Positions 1 through 10,155 are shown, counted from the stretch's first letter. The stretch: DNA of 64,000 bases from Virgibacillus salexigens (GCF_014905415.1 NZ_BNEO01000002.1:1116001-1180000); one strand, 5' to 3'. Numbers and translations: made by a program. Notes: generated by a model not told the origin, from the letters alone.

Positions 1-3000
1 ATAACGTCCATACATCTTCAGCATGAAAATGGAACCAATGATCCGTCGCTCCAAATAATCGAACGACATTCTGATGTGGAACAACCACACCTTTTGGATT
101 CCCAGTCGATCCAGAAGTATAGATAACATAAGCTGGATGATAAGGAGAAAGTGAACCATTACGATCTCTATTTGTCGGATTTGATGTTTTTTGTTTATGC
201 AATTGTTGTTTCGTACTATTTTCATCTAATATAATAATTGAATGAGGATGATTATTGTTAAATTTATCTTTATGCTGTTGATCTGTAATGAGACATACAG
301 GCTTCGTATTGTTATACATATAAGTAATTCGAGCATCTGGATAATTCGGATCAAGCGGTACATATCCTGCCCCTGCCTTTAGAATCCCGAGTAAACCAGT
401 GATCATATCGATTGACCTAGGCATTGCTAAAGCCACAAATTGATTTGGCCCTACACCTTTTGCTATTAGTAAATGAGCAAGCCTGTTTGCTTGTTGATTG
501 ATATCTTCATATGTTAATGAAGTATGATTATTACTTACGACAGCCTCTGCATTTGGATGATGGGCTACTTGCTTTTCAAATAAATCAGGTAATATATTTT
601 CGGCTACTACCATTTTCTGTCTGCTCCAACCGGACAAGATCATCTCTTCCTCGTGAGAACCCAATATATTTAGCTTACCAACTGGTTGATCCATATCGAC
701 TACTGCTGATTCTAGCAGTCTCAAAAAGCGTTGGAACATATTTTCAATCGTTTGGTGATTGAATAAATCTGTACTATATTCAACCATTCCTTTTACACCA
801 TCTGGGTTGCCTTCCCTATTTTTAAATTCTTGAAATTCAACTGTTAAATCGAATTTCGCAGACCCTACACTCTTCACTGTTATATTACTATCTAGTTCAG
901 GTAAATCCAAACCAGGGTTCGGCGTATTTTGCAGCGCGAACATAATTTGAAATAATGGATGCTTTGAACGAGATCGAATTGGATTCAATTCTTCAACTAA
1001 TCGCTCAAAAGGGACATCCTGATGTTCATAAGCATTTAAGTTTGTACGACGAACTCTTTGAAGTAACTCTCGAAAACTAGGATCACCAGAAGTATTTGTA
1101 CGTAATACGATCGTATTAATAAATAAACCAACAATATCTTCTACCGCATCATCATTCCTACCAGCAACTGGAGTACCTAAAGGAATATCTTGCCCTGCCC
1201 CAAGTCGAGTTAATAATGCCGTAAATCCAGCTTGCAATGCCATAAAAAGACTGGCACCGTTAAGTTGACTCATTTTTAATAGTTGGCGGTGTAATTCAGG
1301 AGTGATGGTAAAATAATAACTATCTCCTTTATAGGTTGACTCTACTGGACGTGGATAATCCGTTGGTAAGTCTAATTGATCTGGTAGATTCGCAAGTTCC
1401 TGTGTCCAATAGTCCAATTCATTCGCCATCAAGCTTGTCTGACCATTCTCTGATCCTAATAGCGCTTCTTGCCATAATACAAAATCTGCATATTCCAATG
1501 GCAACGCAGACCAATTTGGTTTTTCTCCCTTACTTCTTCGTTGGTAAGCTCTCTCTAGGTCCTGTACAAGTGGCCGAAGTGACCAACCATCACCAACAAT
1601 ATGATGAATCAAAAGTACAAGTACATAGTGATCCTTCTCTATTTGTAAAAGCGTTACACGAAATGGAGCTTCTTCTGATAAATTAAAACAATAGTTTATT
1701 TCTGAATGAATGACATCATCCACTTTCGTTTTATCTATTTGCCTTTGATAAATCACAGGATTAGCTTCCTTAGTACTTAAAATTAATTGAAGCGGATTTC
1801 CTTCCGTTTCTGGAAAAATAGTCCGTAATGACTGGTGTCTATCCACCACATCATAGATGGATTGTTCTAGGGCATCGATATTTAAATCACCCGTTAATTC
1901 AATAACTACTGGAATATTATAAGTTGCACTCGCTCCTTCTAATTGATAAAGGAACCATAACCTTTGCTGTGCAAAGGATAACGGTATATTTACTGGTTTT
2001 TCCATTTTGTTTATCGGTGGTCTAGCTTGCTTACCATCATTAATCTCATCCGCAAGACTTGCAACGGTAGGTGCTGTAAATAGTTTACTTATACCAATTT
2101 CTACATTAAAAATCTGACGGATGTGATTAATTAACTGCCCAGCAAGTAGAGAGTGACCCCCAAGATCAAAGAAATTATCGTCAATTCCGACACGATGAAC
2201 GCCTAACACTTTAGCAAATAAATCACATATAATCTCCTCTTGTGGTGTCCTAGGCTCTCTATCTGATACTTCTTGGTCCATATCTGGAGCAGGAAGCGCT
2301 TTACGATCGAGTTTCCCATTTGGTGTTAGTGGGAGACTCGGAATAATAAGGTACACGGATGGTTCCATGTAATCTGGAAGCTTCTCTTGTATATGTGAAC
2401 GAATTTCATTTCTATCCAACGATTCATCTGCAACAAGATAGGCTACCAACCGATGATTACTTAACTGGTCTGTTTGTACAATTACAGCAGCTTGTTCAAC
2501 ATCTGGATGTGTCATTAGTACATTCTCAATTTCACCTAGTTCAATTCGAAATCCACGAAGCTTCACTTGGTGGTCAGACCTACTAATATAATCAATTGTG
2601 CCATCACTTAACCATTTAGCGATATCTCCTGTATAATACATTCTCTCCCCAGGATGGCTGAAAGGATTAGCTATGAACCTTTCAGCAGTTAATCCAGGGC
2701 GATTTAAATAGCCATTGGCAATTCCTTTCCCTGCAATATAAAGATCACCAGGAACATTGGGGGGTAATGGGTTTAAAGCTGCATCCAAAATATAAACTTT
2801 GGTATTATCAATGGGTCTGCCAATTAATGCTTTAGCTTCATTATCTCTAATTGGCATAGCGGTTGACCAAATTGTTGTTTCCGTCGGACCATATAAATTC
2901 GTTATCTTACAATTTAACGTAAGTAAGTCCTCCATCAGTTTTGCAGGTAGTGCCTCACCACCAACCAACGCTTGTAATCCTTGAATCGTGTTTGGGCGAT

Positions 3001-5137
3001 ATGTTACTAGCGTTTGCCAGAGAGTAGGAGTAGCCTGCATAATCGTAATATCTCTTGTTTCAATAGTCTGTGCTAATTTATCCGTATCTTGAATCGTTTC
3101 TTTATCAACAATGACAGTTGTTGCACCATTCAAGATAGGTAGAAATAATTCCAGAGCAGAAATATCAAATGCTATTGTTGTTACGGCTAAGAGCCGGTCG
3201 CTAGCTTGAAGATTGAATTTCAATTGCATTGACTCGAGAAAATTAATCAAGCCTTCATTTCTCACTACAACACCTTTCGGCCTACCTGTAGAACCAGAAG
3301 TATAAATCATATAAGCTGGTTCACTCCCAGAAACAATAGGAGAGGGAAAGGTTTGATTATTCGAGAAAGTTAATTCTTCTTGTATGTTGTTATCATCTAG
3401 GTTTACTACGATTATTTTCTCTTTCTCCAATGAAATTTGATCTTTTACTGTCGTAATAACACAAGCAGGTTGTGCGTCTTCAAGCATATACGTAATTCGA
3501 TCTTGCGGATAGCTCGGATCAATTGGTAAATAGGCAGCACCGGTTTTTATTACTGCAAGAATGGATACAAGCATTTCATCTGAACGAGGTAACATAATTG
3601 CTACAAAGTGCCCCTGCTTTACACCTCGCTTACGAAGCAAATAAGCGGTTTGATTTGCTCGACCATTTAATTCTCTGTAAGAAAGCCTCTTTTCTCCAAA
3701 CTCTACAGCAATACGTTCTGGATTCGTTTTTACTTGCTCTTCAAAACGAGATAAAAATGGCTTATCAGCAATTTCATGATAGGCTGGATTCCAATCTTCT
3801 AGCACCTGCTGCCTTTCCTTTGTTAGTAATAAGTTAAGCTTACCAATTGCTTGCTTCGTTGAGGAATTAGCTATATCTACCACAAGTTTTTCTATTCGTT
3901 GTAGATGTAAATACACATCCTGTTCACTATAAATATCAGGGTTAGCATCTAAATCAAATCGTAATCCAGAATCATTCTTCTGATCATAAATGTTTAACGA
4001 TAGGTCCTCAACAGGCCCTGTTGCAAGCTTGTATATTGTTCCTTTTGCTTTTCCAAATCGTAGTGTATAATCAAAAGGCATAATATTTATCTGTGGACCG
4101 AACAACCGTTGGTTATCCCCCAATAATTTGAGATCACGCTGCAAATCTTCATGCCTATAATGCTGATGATTACGTATGATACGGATTTCTTGATGAATTT
4201 GCTCGATCAGATTATGTAATGATACATCCGGCTGTAACGATAATCGTAATGGCAGCATATTCATCACTGTTGCTGGAACTCGCAAAGATGATGTTCCAAA
4301 ACGATTCATCATAGGTAAACTCAAAATCACATTTTCTTCTCCGGTCATCCGATGTACATAAATGGCTAATGCTGCAATCACCATATCATGCCAATTACCT
4401 TTATATCTCCTCGATTTATTATGAAGGGAAGTAAGGATTGCATTATCCACATAAGTTGTATCACTTATGTAATAAGCAGGTAACCTCGTTGAACGATCTA
4501 CTAAACTAACGACTTCTGGATAATCTCTAAAGTGATTCATCCAGAAGTCACGATCAGCCTCAAATTTCTCCGAATTTCTATATCCTTGATCTTCGGTTAT
4601 AACCTTTGTAAATGAGCCCAATGCACTGCCATCATCTAATTTTTCCCCTTGGAGAAATAATGTATACAACGATGCAACCCTTTGATTAATGAGGGAGAAA
4701 CCGAATGCATCTGCAGCAATATGATGTATTTTTTGATACCAAAAATATCGATTTTCATCAATTTGAAAGATAACCTGTTTAAATAATAAATCCTTTTCGA
4801 TGTCGATTGGTTGTGACAAATCATCCTTCATCCATCTTTTCGCAAATTGACTAGGGTTGGATTGATCACGAGCATCGAGGTAATCGATAGAAAAGTCTTT
4901 CTCTAATTGAATAGATTGCCTTGGTCCTTCATGACTTTCTTCTAAATGAACATGTAAGCTTTCTGCTTCCAAAACCGTTTGCCTAATCGCTTGTTGCAGA
5001 TGATTGATATCCAACTTTCCTTTTATATCCACATATTCTCCTGTGTTGTAAATAGGATTACTAGGATCTAGTTTTTGAGCATACCAAATCCCTGTCTGAG
5101 CACCAGTTAAAGGGTACCGTTTTTGTTTCATTGTCAT
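1..5137 (-). CDS. dhbF: Bacillibactin non-ribosomal peptide synthetase DhbF (3' part beyond the window edge)
   Basis: Multimodular NRPS that condenses 2,3-dihydroxybenzoate with glycine and threonine and cyclises three units into bacillibactin. About 1712 codons are visible; the family is near 2380 aa, so the rest of module 2 and the thioesterase lie left of the window. Domains in order: condensation C1 (HHIAADA), adenylation A1 (YTSGSTGRPKG, YGPTETT, YYTGD), carrier T1 (LGGHSLL), condensation C2 (HHIVGDG), start of A2 (YTSGSTGNPKG). A1 pocket residues read D-I-L-Q-L-G-L-I-W, the glycine-type code. The start ATG follows AGGAGGTAAC; a second in-frame ATG lies two codons on. It sits 26 nt after dhbB as the last visible gene of the operon. 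Confidence 0.95.
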   Translation of the reverse strand, partial: MTMKQKRYPLTGAQTGIWYAQKLDPSNPIYNTGEYVDIKGKLDINHLQQAIRQTVLEAESLHVHLEESHEGPRQSIQLEKDFSIDYLDARDQSNPSQFAKRWMKDDLSQPIDIEKDLLFKQVIFQIDENRYFWYQKIHHIAADAFGFSLINQRVASLYTLFLQGEKLDDGSALGSFTKVITEDQGYRNSEKFEADRDFWMNHFRDYPEVVSLVDRSTRLPAYYISDTTYVDNAILTSLHNKSRRYKGNWHDMVIAALAIYVHRMTGEENVILSLPMMNRFGTSSLRVPATVMNMLPLRLSLQPDVSLHNLIEQIHQEIRIIRNHQHYRHEDLQRDLKLLGDNQRLFGPQINIMPFDYTLRFGKAKGTIYKLATGPVEDLSLNIYDQKNDSGLRFDLDANPDIYSEQDVYLHLQRIEKLVVDIANSSTKQAIGKLNLLLTKERQQVLEDWNPAYHEIADKPFLSRFEEQVKTNPERIAVEFGEKRLSYRELNGRANQTAYLLRKRGVKQGHFVAIMLPRSDEMLVSILAVIKTGAAYLPIDPSYPQDRITYMLEDAQPACVITTVKDQISLEKEKIIVVNLDDNNIQEELTFSNNQTFPSPIVSGSEPAYMIYTSGSTGRPKGVVVRNEGLINFLESMQLKFNLQASDRLLAVTTIAFDISALELFLPILNGATTVIVDKETIQDTDKLAQTIETRDITIMQATPTLWQTLVTYRPNTIQGLQALVGGEALPAKLMEDLLTLNCKITNLYGPTETTIWSTAMPIRDNEAKALIGRPIDNTKVYILDAALNPLPPNVPGDLYIAGKGIANGYLNRPGLTAERFIANPFSHPGERMYYTGDIAKWLSDGTIDYISRSDHQVKLRGFRIELGEIENVLMTHPDVEQAAVIVQTDQLSNHRLVAYLVADESLDRNEIRSHIQEKLPDYMEPSVYLIIPSLPLTPNGKLDRKALPAPDMDQEVSDREPRTPQEEIICDLFAKVLGVHRVGIDDNFFDLGGHSLLAGQLINHIRQIFNVEIGISKLFTAPTVASLADEINDGKQARPPINKMEKPVNIPLSFAQQRLWFLYQLEGASATYNIPVVIELTGDLNIDALEQSIYDVVDRHQSLRTIFPETEGNPLQLILSTKEANPVIYQRQIDKTKVDDVIHSEINYCFNLSEEAPFRVTLLQIEKDHYVLVLLIHHIVGDGWSLRPLVQDLERAYQRRSKGEKPNWSALPLEYADFVLWQEALLGSENGQTSLMANELDYWTQELANLPDQLDLPTDYPRPVESTYKGDSYYFTITPELHRQLLKMSQLNGASLFMALQAGFTALLTRLGAGQDIPLGTPVAGRNDDAVEDIVGLFINTIVLRTNTSGDPSFRELLQRVRRTNLNAYEHQDVPFERLVEELNPIRSRSKHPLFQIMFALQNTPNPGLDLPELDSNITVKSVGSAKFDLTVEFQEFKNREGNPDGVKGMVEYSTDLFNHQTIENMFQRFLRLLESAVVDMDQPVGKLNILGSHEEEMILSGWSRQKMVVAENILPDLFEKQVAHHPNAEAVVSNNHTSLTYEDINQQANRLAHLLIAKGVGPNQFVALAMPRSIDMITGLLGILKAGAGYVPLDPNYPDARITYMYNNTKPVCLITDQQHKDKFNNNHPHSIIILDENSTKQQLHKQKTSNPTNRDRNGSLSPYHPAYVIYTSGSTGNPKGVVVPHQNVVRLFGATDHWFHFHAEDVWTL

Positions 5138-5163
5138 GTTACCTCCTATCCATAGACACTAGT

Positions 5164-6045
5164 TTATGTATTTTGTGGTATCCCAGTAATCATTTCCCAC
5201 CAATCGTTTAGGGTAGGCCTTTCTACTAATTTCATAAAGTTAACTTCAATTCCCTCTTGCCGCCATTCCTCTACTAAACTCATCATGCGAATCGAATCAA
5301 GCCCTACGTCTATTAGATTATCCGTATTTCCTAGCTCTTTAGGATCAAGGTCGAGCAAATGAGCTATTTGCTTTTTTAGATTAGAAAACGAAATAGGTTC
5401 ATCCTGATATGAGGTAAGATCTCGTAAAACAGTCTCTGTAGTTAAACAATACCCACAACGATGTGCAACGTACTGTAAAGCCATATTATGATCTGATTCC
5501 GAAAAATCGGCTACTGCATCTGCAACGAAGAATGATTGGATATCTTCCATAAATGCGTCGGTTGCTGTCACTAAACAACCAATATGCGCATACACGCCAG
5601 TGATTATTAGTTGATCCCTACCGCTATCTTGTAATATACGTAAAAAATCAGACCTTTTAAAAGCACTGTAGCGCCATTTTGTTAATAGAATATCGGATTC
5701 ATCTGGAGTAAGTTCTGTAATTATTTGCGTCTCCGATGCATCTTCGCTTAGTCCAGAACCCCAGAAATCTTGTAAGAGAGCTCGATCAACTGGATCTTGA
5801 TTACCTGGCTGGGCTGTATAAAAAACTGGTATATTCATTTGTTTACACTGCTCTTTTAGTTGTTGAATATGGTTGATTAGTTCAGGTAACGGTGATTGAC
5901 TAGAGTCATAAGCATTCATAAAATATTGCTGCATATCATGGATAAGTAGTACCGCCCGCTCCGGGTCAACTTGCCAGTCCACTTTATTATTAGGTAAATC
6001 TGTGCTTTTTGGCATCGGATATGTTGTTATAGATGGAAGTCCCAT
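5164..6045 (-). CDS. dhbB: Isochorismatase with aryl carrier domain (DhbB)
   Basis: Bifunctional protein of 293 aa. The N-terminal isochorismatase domain (about residues 30-205, [20 protein letters not shown]) hydrolyses isochorismate to 2,3-dihydro-DHB. The C-terminal aryl carrier domain (about 220-290) carries DHB on phosphopantetheine at Ser251 in VGLDSIR. It is slightly shorter than the B. subtilis protein (312 aa). I chose the ATG at 6045 because AAAGGGAG lies 8 nt upstream; the longer GTG start would place that Shine-Dalgarno sequence over the start codon. It lies between dhbE and dhbF, matching the dhbACEBF order. Confidence 0.95.
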   Translation of the reverse strand: MGLPSITTYPMPKSTDLPNNKVDWQVDPERAVLLIHDMQQYFMNAYDSSQSPLPELINHIQQLKEQCKQMNIPVFYTAQPGNQDPVDRALLQDFWGSGLSEDASETQIITELTPDESDILLTKWRYSAFKRSDFLRILQDSGRDQLIITGVYAHIGCLVTATDAFMEDIQSFFVADAVADFSESDHNMALQYVAHRCGYCLTTETVLRDLTSYQDEPISFSNLKKQIAHLLDLDPKELGNTDNLIDVGLDSIRMMSLVEEWRQEGIEVNFMKLVERPTLNDWWEMITGIPQNT

Positions 6046-6075
6046 CTTATTCACTCCCTTTCATCCTATAAATGA

Positions 6076-7689
6076 TTATATATTGATTTTTTGTGCAATT
6101 TGTTGTCGCAATGTTTTTTTACTAACTTTCCCAAATGGCGTTTGAGGGAATGCTTCAACAATCTCTACACGATCCGGTATTTTATATGCAGCCAAGCCTT
6201 TTTCCCTTAAAAAATTCCTGAAATCTGCCGGTTTTTCCGAAGGAGATTTTAAAATAAGGAATGCACAAGTTCTTTCACCAAGGAATTTATCGGGCATAGC
6301 AACGATTGCAGCATCAAATACATTCGCATGTGCCAATAAGTGGTTTTCGACTTCCTCTGCTGCGATCTTTTCTCCACCTCTATTAATTTGATCCTTATCA
6401 CGGCCTTCAACAGTGATATAACCATGTTCATTCACACTTACTAAATCACCGGTTCGGTAAAAGCCATCACTAGTAAAAGCTTTCCGGTTATGTATTGGAG
6501 CCATATAATATCCTCTTATTGTATAGGGTCCACGAGTTAATAACTCCCCTACTTCACCTATCGGCACGATCGTATCTTCTTCATCTACAATCCGAATCTC
6601 ATCATATGCTGACATTGGTTTTCCTTGTGTATGTACAATTATCTCGTCTGGATCATCTAAGCGTGTATAATTAACAAGGCCCTCCGCCATTCCAAATACT
6701 TGTTGTAACTTACAATCAAACGCAGGTTGAATACGTTTCGCAACTTCCGCACTAAATTTCGCTCCTCCAACTTGAATTACTTGTAGACTTGTTAAATCAT
6801 CTTCATGACTTTTTATTGCTTCAAGCCATATAAGAGCAATTGGCGGTACAAGTGCAGTAATATTCACCTGTTCTTTTTCTATTAACGGGAATGCTTTATC
6901 GGGACTGGACCCCAAAGATAATACAACCTTGCCACCTGCATACAATATTCCAAGTACGCCTGGTGAACTCATCGGGAAATTATGTGCAATAGGTAGTACA
7001 GCTAGAAATACACTATTTTCATTAATCCGACAAATTTGATTACTTAAGTGTAATGTATAGATATAGTCATCATGCGTGCGTGGAATTAATTTGGATAACC
7101 CTGTACTCCCCCCAGATAACTGTAAGAACGCTATTTCACTTGCTTTAATTTCTGGCTCTTTAAATTCTGCTTGTAAATACAATTCAGAAAGCGACGTGTA
7201 TTCATTTGTCTCACCATGAACAATGATATGTTCAAGTGAATTTACGCTTTTTTGTACGTCGTTTGCTAATGCTGTATAATTAAACCCTCCATACGTGTCA
7301 GGAATGATATACGCTTTGGCTTCCGCAAATTCACAAAAATAGCTAATCTCACTATACCGATGTGCTGGAAGGGCATATACGGGAATTGCTCCTAAACGAA
7401 ATAAAGCAAAGACGACATCAAAAAATGCAAGTTGATTAGGCAGCTGTACCACTACACGATCTTCTTTTTGTATCCCTAACCTTTGAAGACCTGCTGCAAG
7501 CTGGTCTACGTTTGCATTAAAATCACTGTAAGACACTTCTGTTTCACCGTCAGTCATGGCAATTTGGTTTCCGTATTTATTGGCATTTTCTTGCAACAAC
7601 TGTCCAAATGTTTTTCCTTGCCAACACCCTTTTTCCCGATAAAAAGTTGCAAATTCATCTGGCCAAGTTGGACATCCTGCTAAAACCAT
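6076..7689 (-). CDS. dhbE: 2,3-dihydroxybenzoate-AMP ligase (DhbE)
   Basis: Stand-alone aryl-adenylating enzyme of 537 aa that activates 2,3-dihydroxybenzoate with ATP and loads it onto the DhbB carrier domain. ANL-superfamily motifs are visible: the phosphate-binding loop LSGGSTGLSK (about residue 190), YRTGD followed by the hinge region GRDKDQINRGGEKI, and the C-terminal catalytic lysine region FGKVSKK. The start ATG is preceded by AAAGGAGG at good spacing. The length matches B. subtilis DhbE (539 aa). Translation probably depends on the operon transcript, since no separate promoter is evident in the 25-nt gap after dhbC. Confidence 0.96.
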   Translation of the reverse strand: MVLAGCPTWPDEFATFYREKGCWQGKTFGQLLQENANKYGNQIAMTDGETEVSYSDFNANVDQLAAGLQRLGIQKEDRVVVQLPNQLAFFDVVFALFRLGAIPVYALPAHRYSEISYFCEFAEAKAYIIPDTYGGFNYTALANDVQKSVNSLEHIIVHGETNEYTSLSELYLQAEFKEPEIKASEIAFLQLSGGSTGLSKLIPRTHDDYIYTLHLSNQICRINENSVFLAVLPIAHNFPMSSPGVLGILYAGGKVVLSLGSSPDKAFPLIEKEQVNITALVPPIALIWLEAIKSHEDDLTSLQVIQVGGAKFSAEVAKRIQPAFDCKLQQVFGMAEGLVNYTRLDDPDEIIVHTQGKPMSAYDEIRIVDEEDTIVPIGEVGELLTRGPYTIRGYYMAPIHNRKAFTSDGFYRTGDLVSVNEHGYITVEGRDKDQINRGGEKIAAEEVENHLLAHANVFDAAIVAMPDKFLGERTCAFLILKSPSEKPADFRNFLREKGLAAYKIPDRVEIVEAFPQTPFGKVSKKTLRQQIAQKINI

Positions 7690-7714
7690 TGTGCCATTCC
7701 TCCTTTATCCTTTT

Positions 7715-8890
7715 TCAAATTCCCATTCCTTGGAGCATCGTACCAAATTTCGCTGCAGTCTCAGCCAACTCATCATCAGGGTTTGAACCAGCTACAATTC
7801 CAGCTCCTGCATATAATTGAAGGTTGTTGCCTTGTATTTCGGCACAACGAATCGTAACTACCCACTCCCCATTTCCAGATGCATCACACCAACCTACCAT
7901 TCCAGTAAAAAAACCTCGATCAAATGGTTCTATTTTCTCTATAGCATTACGAGCATCCTCCGTAGGATAGCCACAAACAGCTGGCGTTGGGTGCAACGCT
8001 GTTGCTAAATCGATAGAAGTTACTTGAGAATCTTTTAAAGTCCCTGTAATTTCAGTAGAAAGATGCCACATTGCTTCTGTCTTGATTACTGTTGGCTTAT
8101 TCGGTACATCTAGCTCTAAACAAAAACCTTGTAGTGATTGTTTCACCGCTTCGACAACTACCGTATGTTCATGTAAGTCCTTCGTTGAGTCGAGTAATTC
8201 TTTAGCTTGCTGCTCATCCTCAATTGGATCTTTACAACGAGGGCGTGATCCAGCTAACGGATTTGCCACGATCTTTTCTCCCATTTTCGAGACAAGTAAT
8301 TCTGGACTTGCCCCAATTAATGTTCGATCTTCTAAATGGTCATTTTCGGTACTTAAATGAGCTGCAAATGTGTAACCCGATTTGTTATCAAACGCCAGAT
8401 TCTTTAATAATTGATGTGTATCTATTCGATTGGCTGAAGTTATATGTAACGATCTCGATAAAACAATTTTTTGGATCGAACCTGCCTCAATAGCATCCAA
8501 ACCTTGTAATACACCAGCCAAATATGCCTCTGGTTCTGGTACAGCTTGAATTTCAAATGAACTGCTAGATGCTTTTTTGCATTCATCATCCTGAATTGAA
8601 AGAGAGGATCCGATACGAATATCTTTTGGGATGACTAGCTTTGCTGCTGTAGAAGTACTAAATGGAATCGCTCCTACCACTATTGGCTTGTTTTGCCCAG
8701 CTAATTTAGCCTGAGTCAATGCATTCCTAATTTGATTCGACAACCCATGATTATTTGAAGTATCGACAGTTGAATATACCCCTCTTCCCAAAATCGTCCG
8801 TAACGGTGAAGCTAGGAAAAAATCGCCCTTTTGATAATGCTCAAGTAAAGGTGCTTGTCCCCTTTTATTTGTAGCAGTAGCGTTTATCAT
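7715..8890 (-). CDS. dhbC: Isochorismate synthase (DhbC)
   Basis: Converts chorismate to isochorismate, the first committed step of dihydroxybenzoate synthesis. The 391-aa protein has the chorismate-binding fold of the MenF/EntC/DhbC family. Visible signatures are PLAGSRPR (about residue 215), [10 protein letters not shown] and the C-terminal VTIRCAEI segment followed by [14 protein letters not shown]. The start ATG follows AAAGGAGGATATTAGAA. The next gene, dhbE, begins 25 nt downstream. Menaquinone MenF is a close paralogue, but position between dhbA and dhbE makes the siderophore enzyme the better call. Confidence 0.96.
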   Translation of the reverse strand: MINATATNKRGQAPLLEHYQKGDFFLASPLRTILGRGVYSTVDTSNNHGLSNQIRNALTQAKLAGQNKPIVVGAIPFSTSTAAKLVIPKDIRIGSSLSIQDDECKKASSSSFEIQAVPEPEAYLAGVLQGLDAIEAGSIQKIVLSRSLHITSANRIDTHQLLKNLAFDNKSGYTFAAHLSTENDHLEDRTLIGASPELLVSKMGEKIVANPLAGSRPRCKDPIEDEQQAKELLDSTKDLHEHTVVVEAVKQSLQGFCLELDVPNKPTVIKTEAMWHLSTEITGTLKDSQVTSIDLATALHPTPAVCGYPTEDARNAIEKIEPFDRGFFTGMVGWCDASGNGEWVVTIRCAEIQGNNLQLYAGAGIVAGSNPDDELAETAAKFGTMLQGMGI

Positions 8891-8920
8891 TTCTAATATC
8901 CTCCTTTTATTGTGCTTGTT

Positions 8921-9706
8921 TTACAACCCTAATGTTGCTCCACCATCTACACAAATATCCTCCATTGTAATATGACCAGCCATATCAGAAGTAAGGAATA
9001 ATACAGTTCGGGTAACATCCAATGGATGCCCTATTTTACCTAGTGGAATTCCTAGTCGGTATTCTTCTGCAGTTCCGCTGATCGATATTTGTTCTCCTTG
9101 CTCATCTTTCCACAACTGTTTAAGCATATCTGTTTCCGTAGATCCTGGAGAAACAATATTACAACGAATATGATGTTGCGCTAACTCTAGTCCTAAGCAT
9201 TTAACAAACATAGTGGTAGCTGCTTTTGAAGCTGCATAAGCAGCCATTGACATCCGTGGAATACGTGCAGCATTTGAACTCACAATAACCATTGAACCTT
9301 TTTGGCGTGGAATCATTCTTCTGCTTACTGCTTGTGCTATATGAAATACGCCAGTAGTATTAATCGCAAAAGTTGTATCCCAATTCGTTTTTGGTAACGA
9401 AACAACTTCGTCCAAATAAAGGACACCAGCTGCATGAATAAGTATTTCTATTGGTCCAACATCCCTCTCAATGGTTTCTATTGTTTTCTCAACTTCATCG
9501 TAATCACGAATATCAAGAGGGCATGATGCTAGTTGGATCCCCTTTTGCTGCAAATCACTCACAAATGAATAAAGCTTATCTTTCTGATTATCTATTGCGA
9601 CTACATATGCCCCATTATCAGAAAGCTGTTCAACTATCGACTGTCCCATACCACCTGAAGCACCTATAACGACAGCTACCTTTCCTTTAATTCCCGTAAA
9701 CTGCAT
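8921..9706 (-). CDS. dhbA: 2,3-dihydro-2,3-dihydroxybenzoate dehydrogenase (DhbA)
   Basis: Short-chain dehydrogenase of 261 aa that oxidises 2,3-dihydro-DHB to 2,3-dihydroxybenzoate with NAD+. It shows the Rossmann motif GASGGMGQ near the N-terminus, the NAAG-like HAAG segment and the catalytic YAASK. I chose the ATG at 9706 because AAGGAGTG precedes it and the length equals that of B. subtilis DhbA. The open frame extends upstream to 9787, but that extension reads through the Fur operator and encodes a meaningless run of Ile/Met. It is the first gene of the operon. Confidence 0.95.
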   Translation of the reverse strand: MQFTGIKGKVAVVIGASGGMGQSIVEQLSDNGAYVVAIDNQKDKLYSFVSDLQQKGIQLASCPLDIRDYDEVEKTIETIERDVGPIEILIHAAGVLYLDEVVSLPKTNWDTTFAINTTGVFHIAQAVSRRMIPRQKGSMVIVSSNAARIPRMSMAAYAASKAATTMFVKCLGLELAQHHIRCNIVSPGSTETDMLKQLWKDEQGEQISISGTAEEYRLGIPLGKIGHPLDVTRTVLFLTSDMAGHITMEDICVDGGATLGL

Positions 9707-9759
9707 GGTATCACTCCTTCCAACGTTCGTTTCATATAAATAACTATTATTACCTATAA

Positions 9760-9786
9760 TGATAATGAGAATGATTATCATTATCA
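9760..9786 (-). promoter_or_regulatory. Overlapping Fur boxes in the dhb leader
   Basis: Read on the minus strand, this holds an 18/19 match to the classical Fur box GATAATGATAATCATTATC. It also holds overlapping 7-1-7 motifs, for example TGATAAT-C-ATTCTCA with 13 of 14 matches. It lies just downstream of the dhbA promoter, so iron-bound Fur would block the operon. The match is read from sequence; Fur control of dhb is established in B. subtilis. Confidence 0.9.
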
Positions 9787-9799
9787 TTATTTAAACTAA

Positions 9800-9828
9800 A
9801 TGATAACCGTTCTCATTGATGGAATCAA
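9800..9828 (-). promoter_or_regulatory. Sigma-A promoter of the dhb operon
   Basis: On the minus strand, the -35 element TTGATT (9823-9828) and the -10 element TATCAT (9800-9805) are separated by exactly 17 bp. This is the only good promoter upstream of dhbA and it is embedded between Fur boxes. Confidence 0.8.
9801..9815 (-). promoter_or_regulatory. Second Fur box overlapping the dhb -10 element
   Basis: TGAGAAC-G-GTTATCA is a 7-1-7 inverted repeat with 11 of 14 matches to the Fur consensus. It covers the -10 hexamer of the dhbA promoter and is separate from the stronger site at 9760-9786. Two sites would allow tighter repression. Confidence 0.7.
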
Positions 9829-10155
9829 GTGATTTTTTGAACTTTTTACCAATTGTATGAAAAGTCCTATTTCTAAAGCATTAGTCTAGAAAAGTCAAAT
9901 CCTTAAAGTATAAGTCTTTTTCATTACTTCATTTAAAAATGGAATAGCGCTAGAGGGGCGATCTAAAGGTGATAATAAAAGGAGGTTTGTTAAACCCGTG
10001 CCGTTCGGTCCGTAACAAGATTACGACGGACATTCGTATTATAAAGTCTCTTTTTCATACAGAAGTGTGGGGGGATTCACTACACTAATCGCTTTAGTCT
10101 GACACAGTTGAATTAACTTGGTTTTAGTAATCATCCTCGTAAACGTTATATTCCT
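9829..10155. other. Intergenic stretch with no recognised gene
   Basis: About 330 bp between the dhb promoter and the dnaI terminator. I see no coding region of convincing length. On the plus strand around 9980, AAAAGGAGG is followed by a five-codon GTG frame that looks accidental. A locally GC-richer patch (about 9995-10035) contains an imperfect inverted repeat. It may mark the boundary at which the siderophore operon was inserted beside the core replication genes, but nothing in the sequence proves that. Confidence 0.4.

Noticed and set aside
511-3837. Several plus-strand open frames of 60-116 codons opposite dhbF
   Set aside because: They are antisense shadows of the NRPS frame, with no ribosome binding sites and no recognisable protein features.
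9707-9787. N-terminal extension of DhbA beginning with an Ile-rich stretch
   Set aside because: It is the Fur operator read as codons; the ATG at 9706 has a Shine-Dalgarno sequence and gives the family length.
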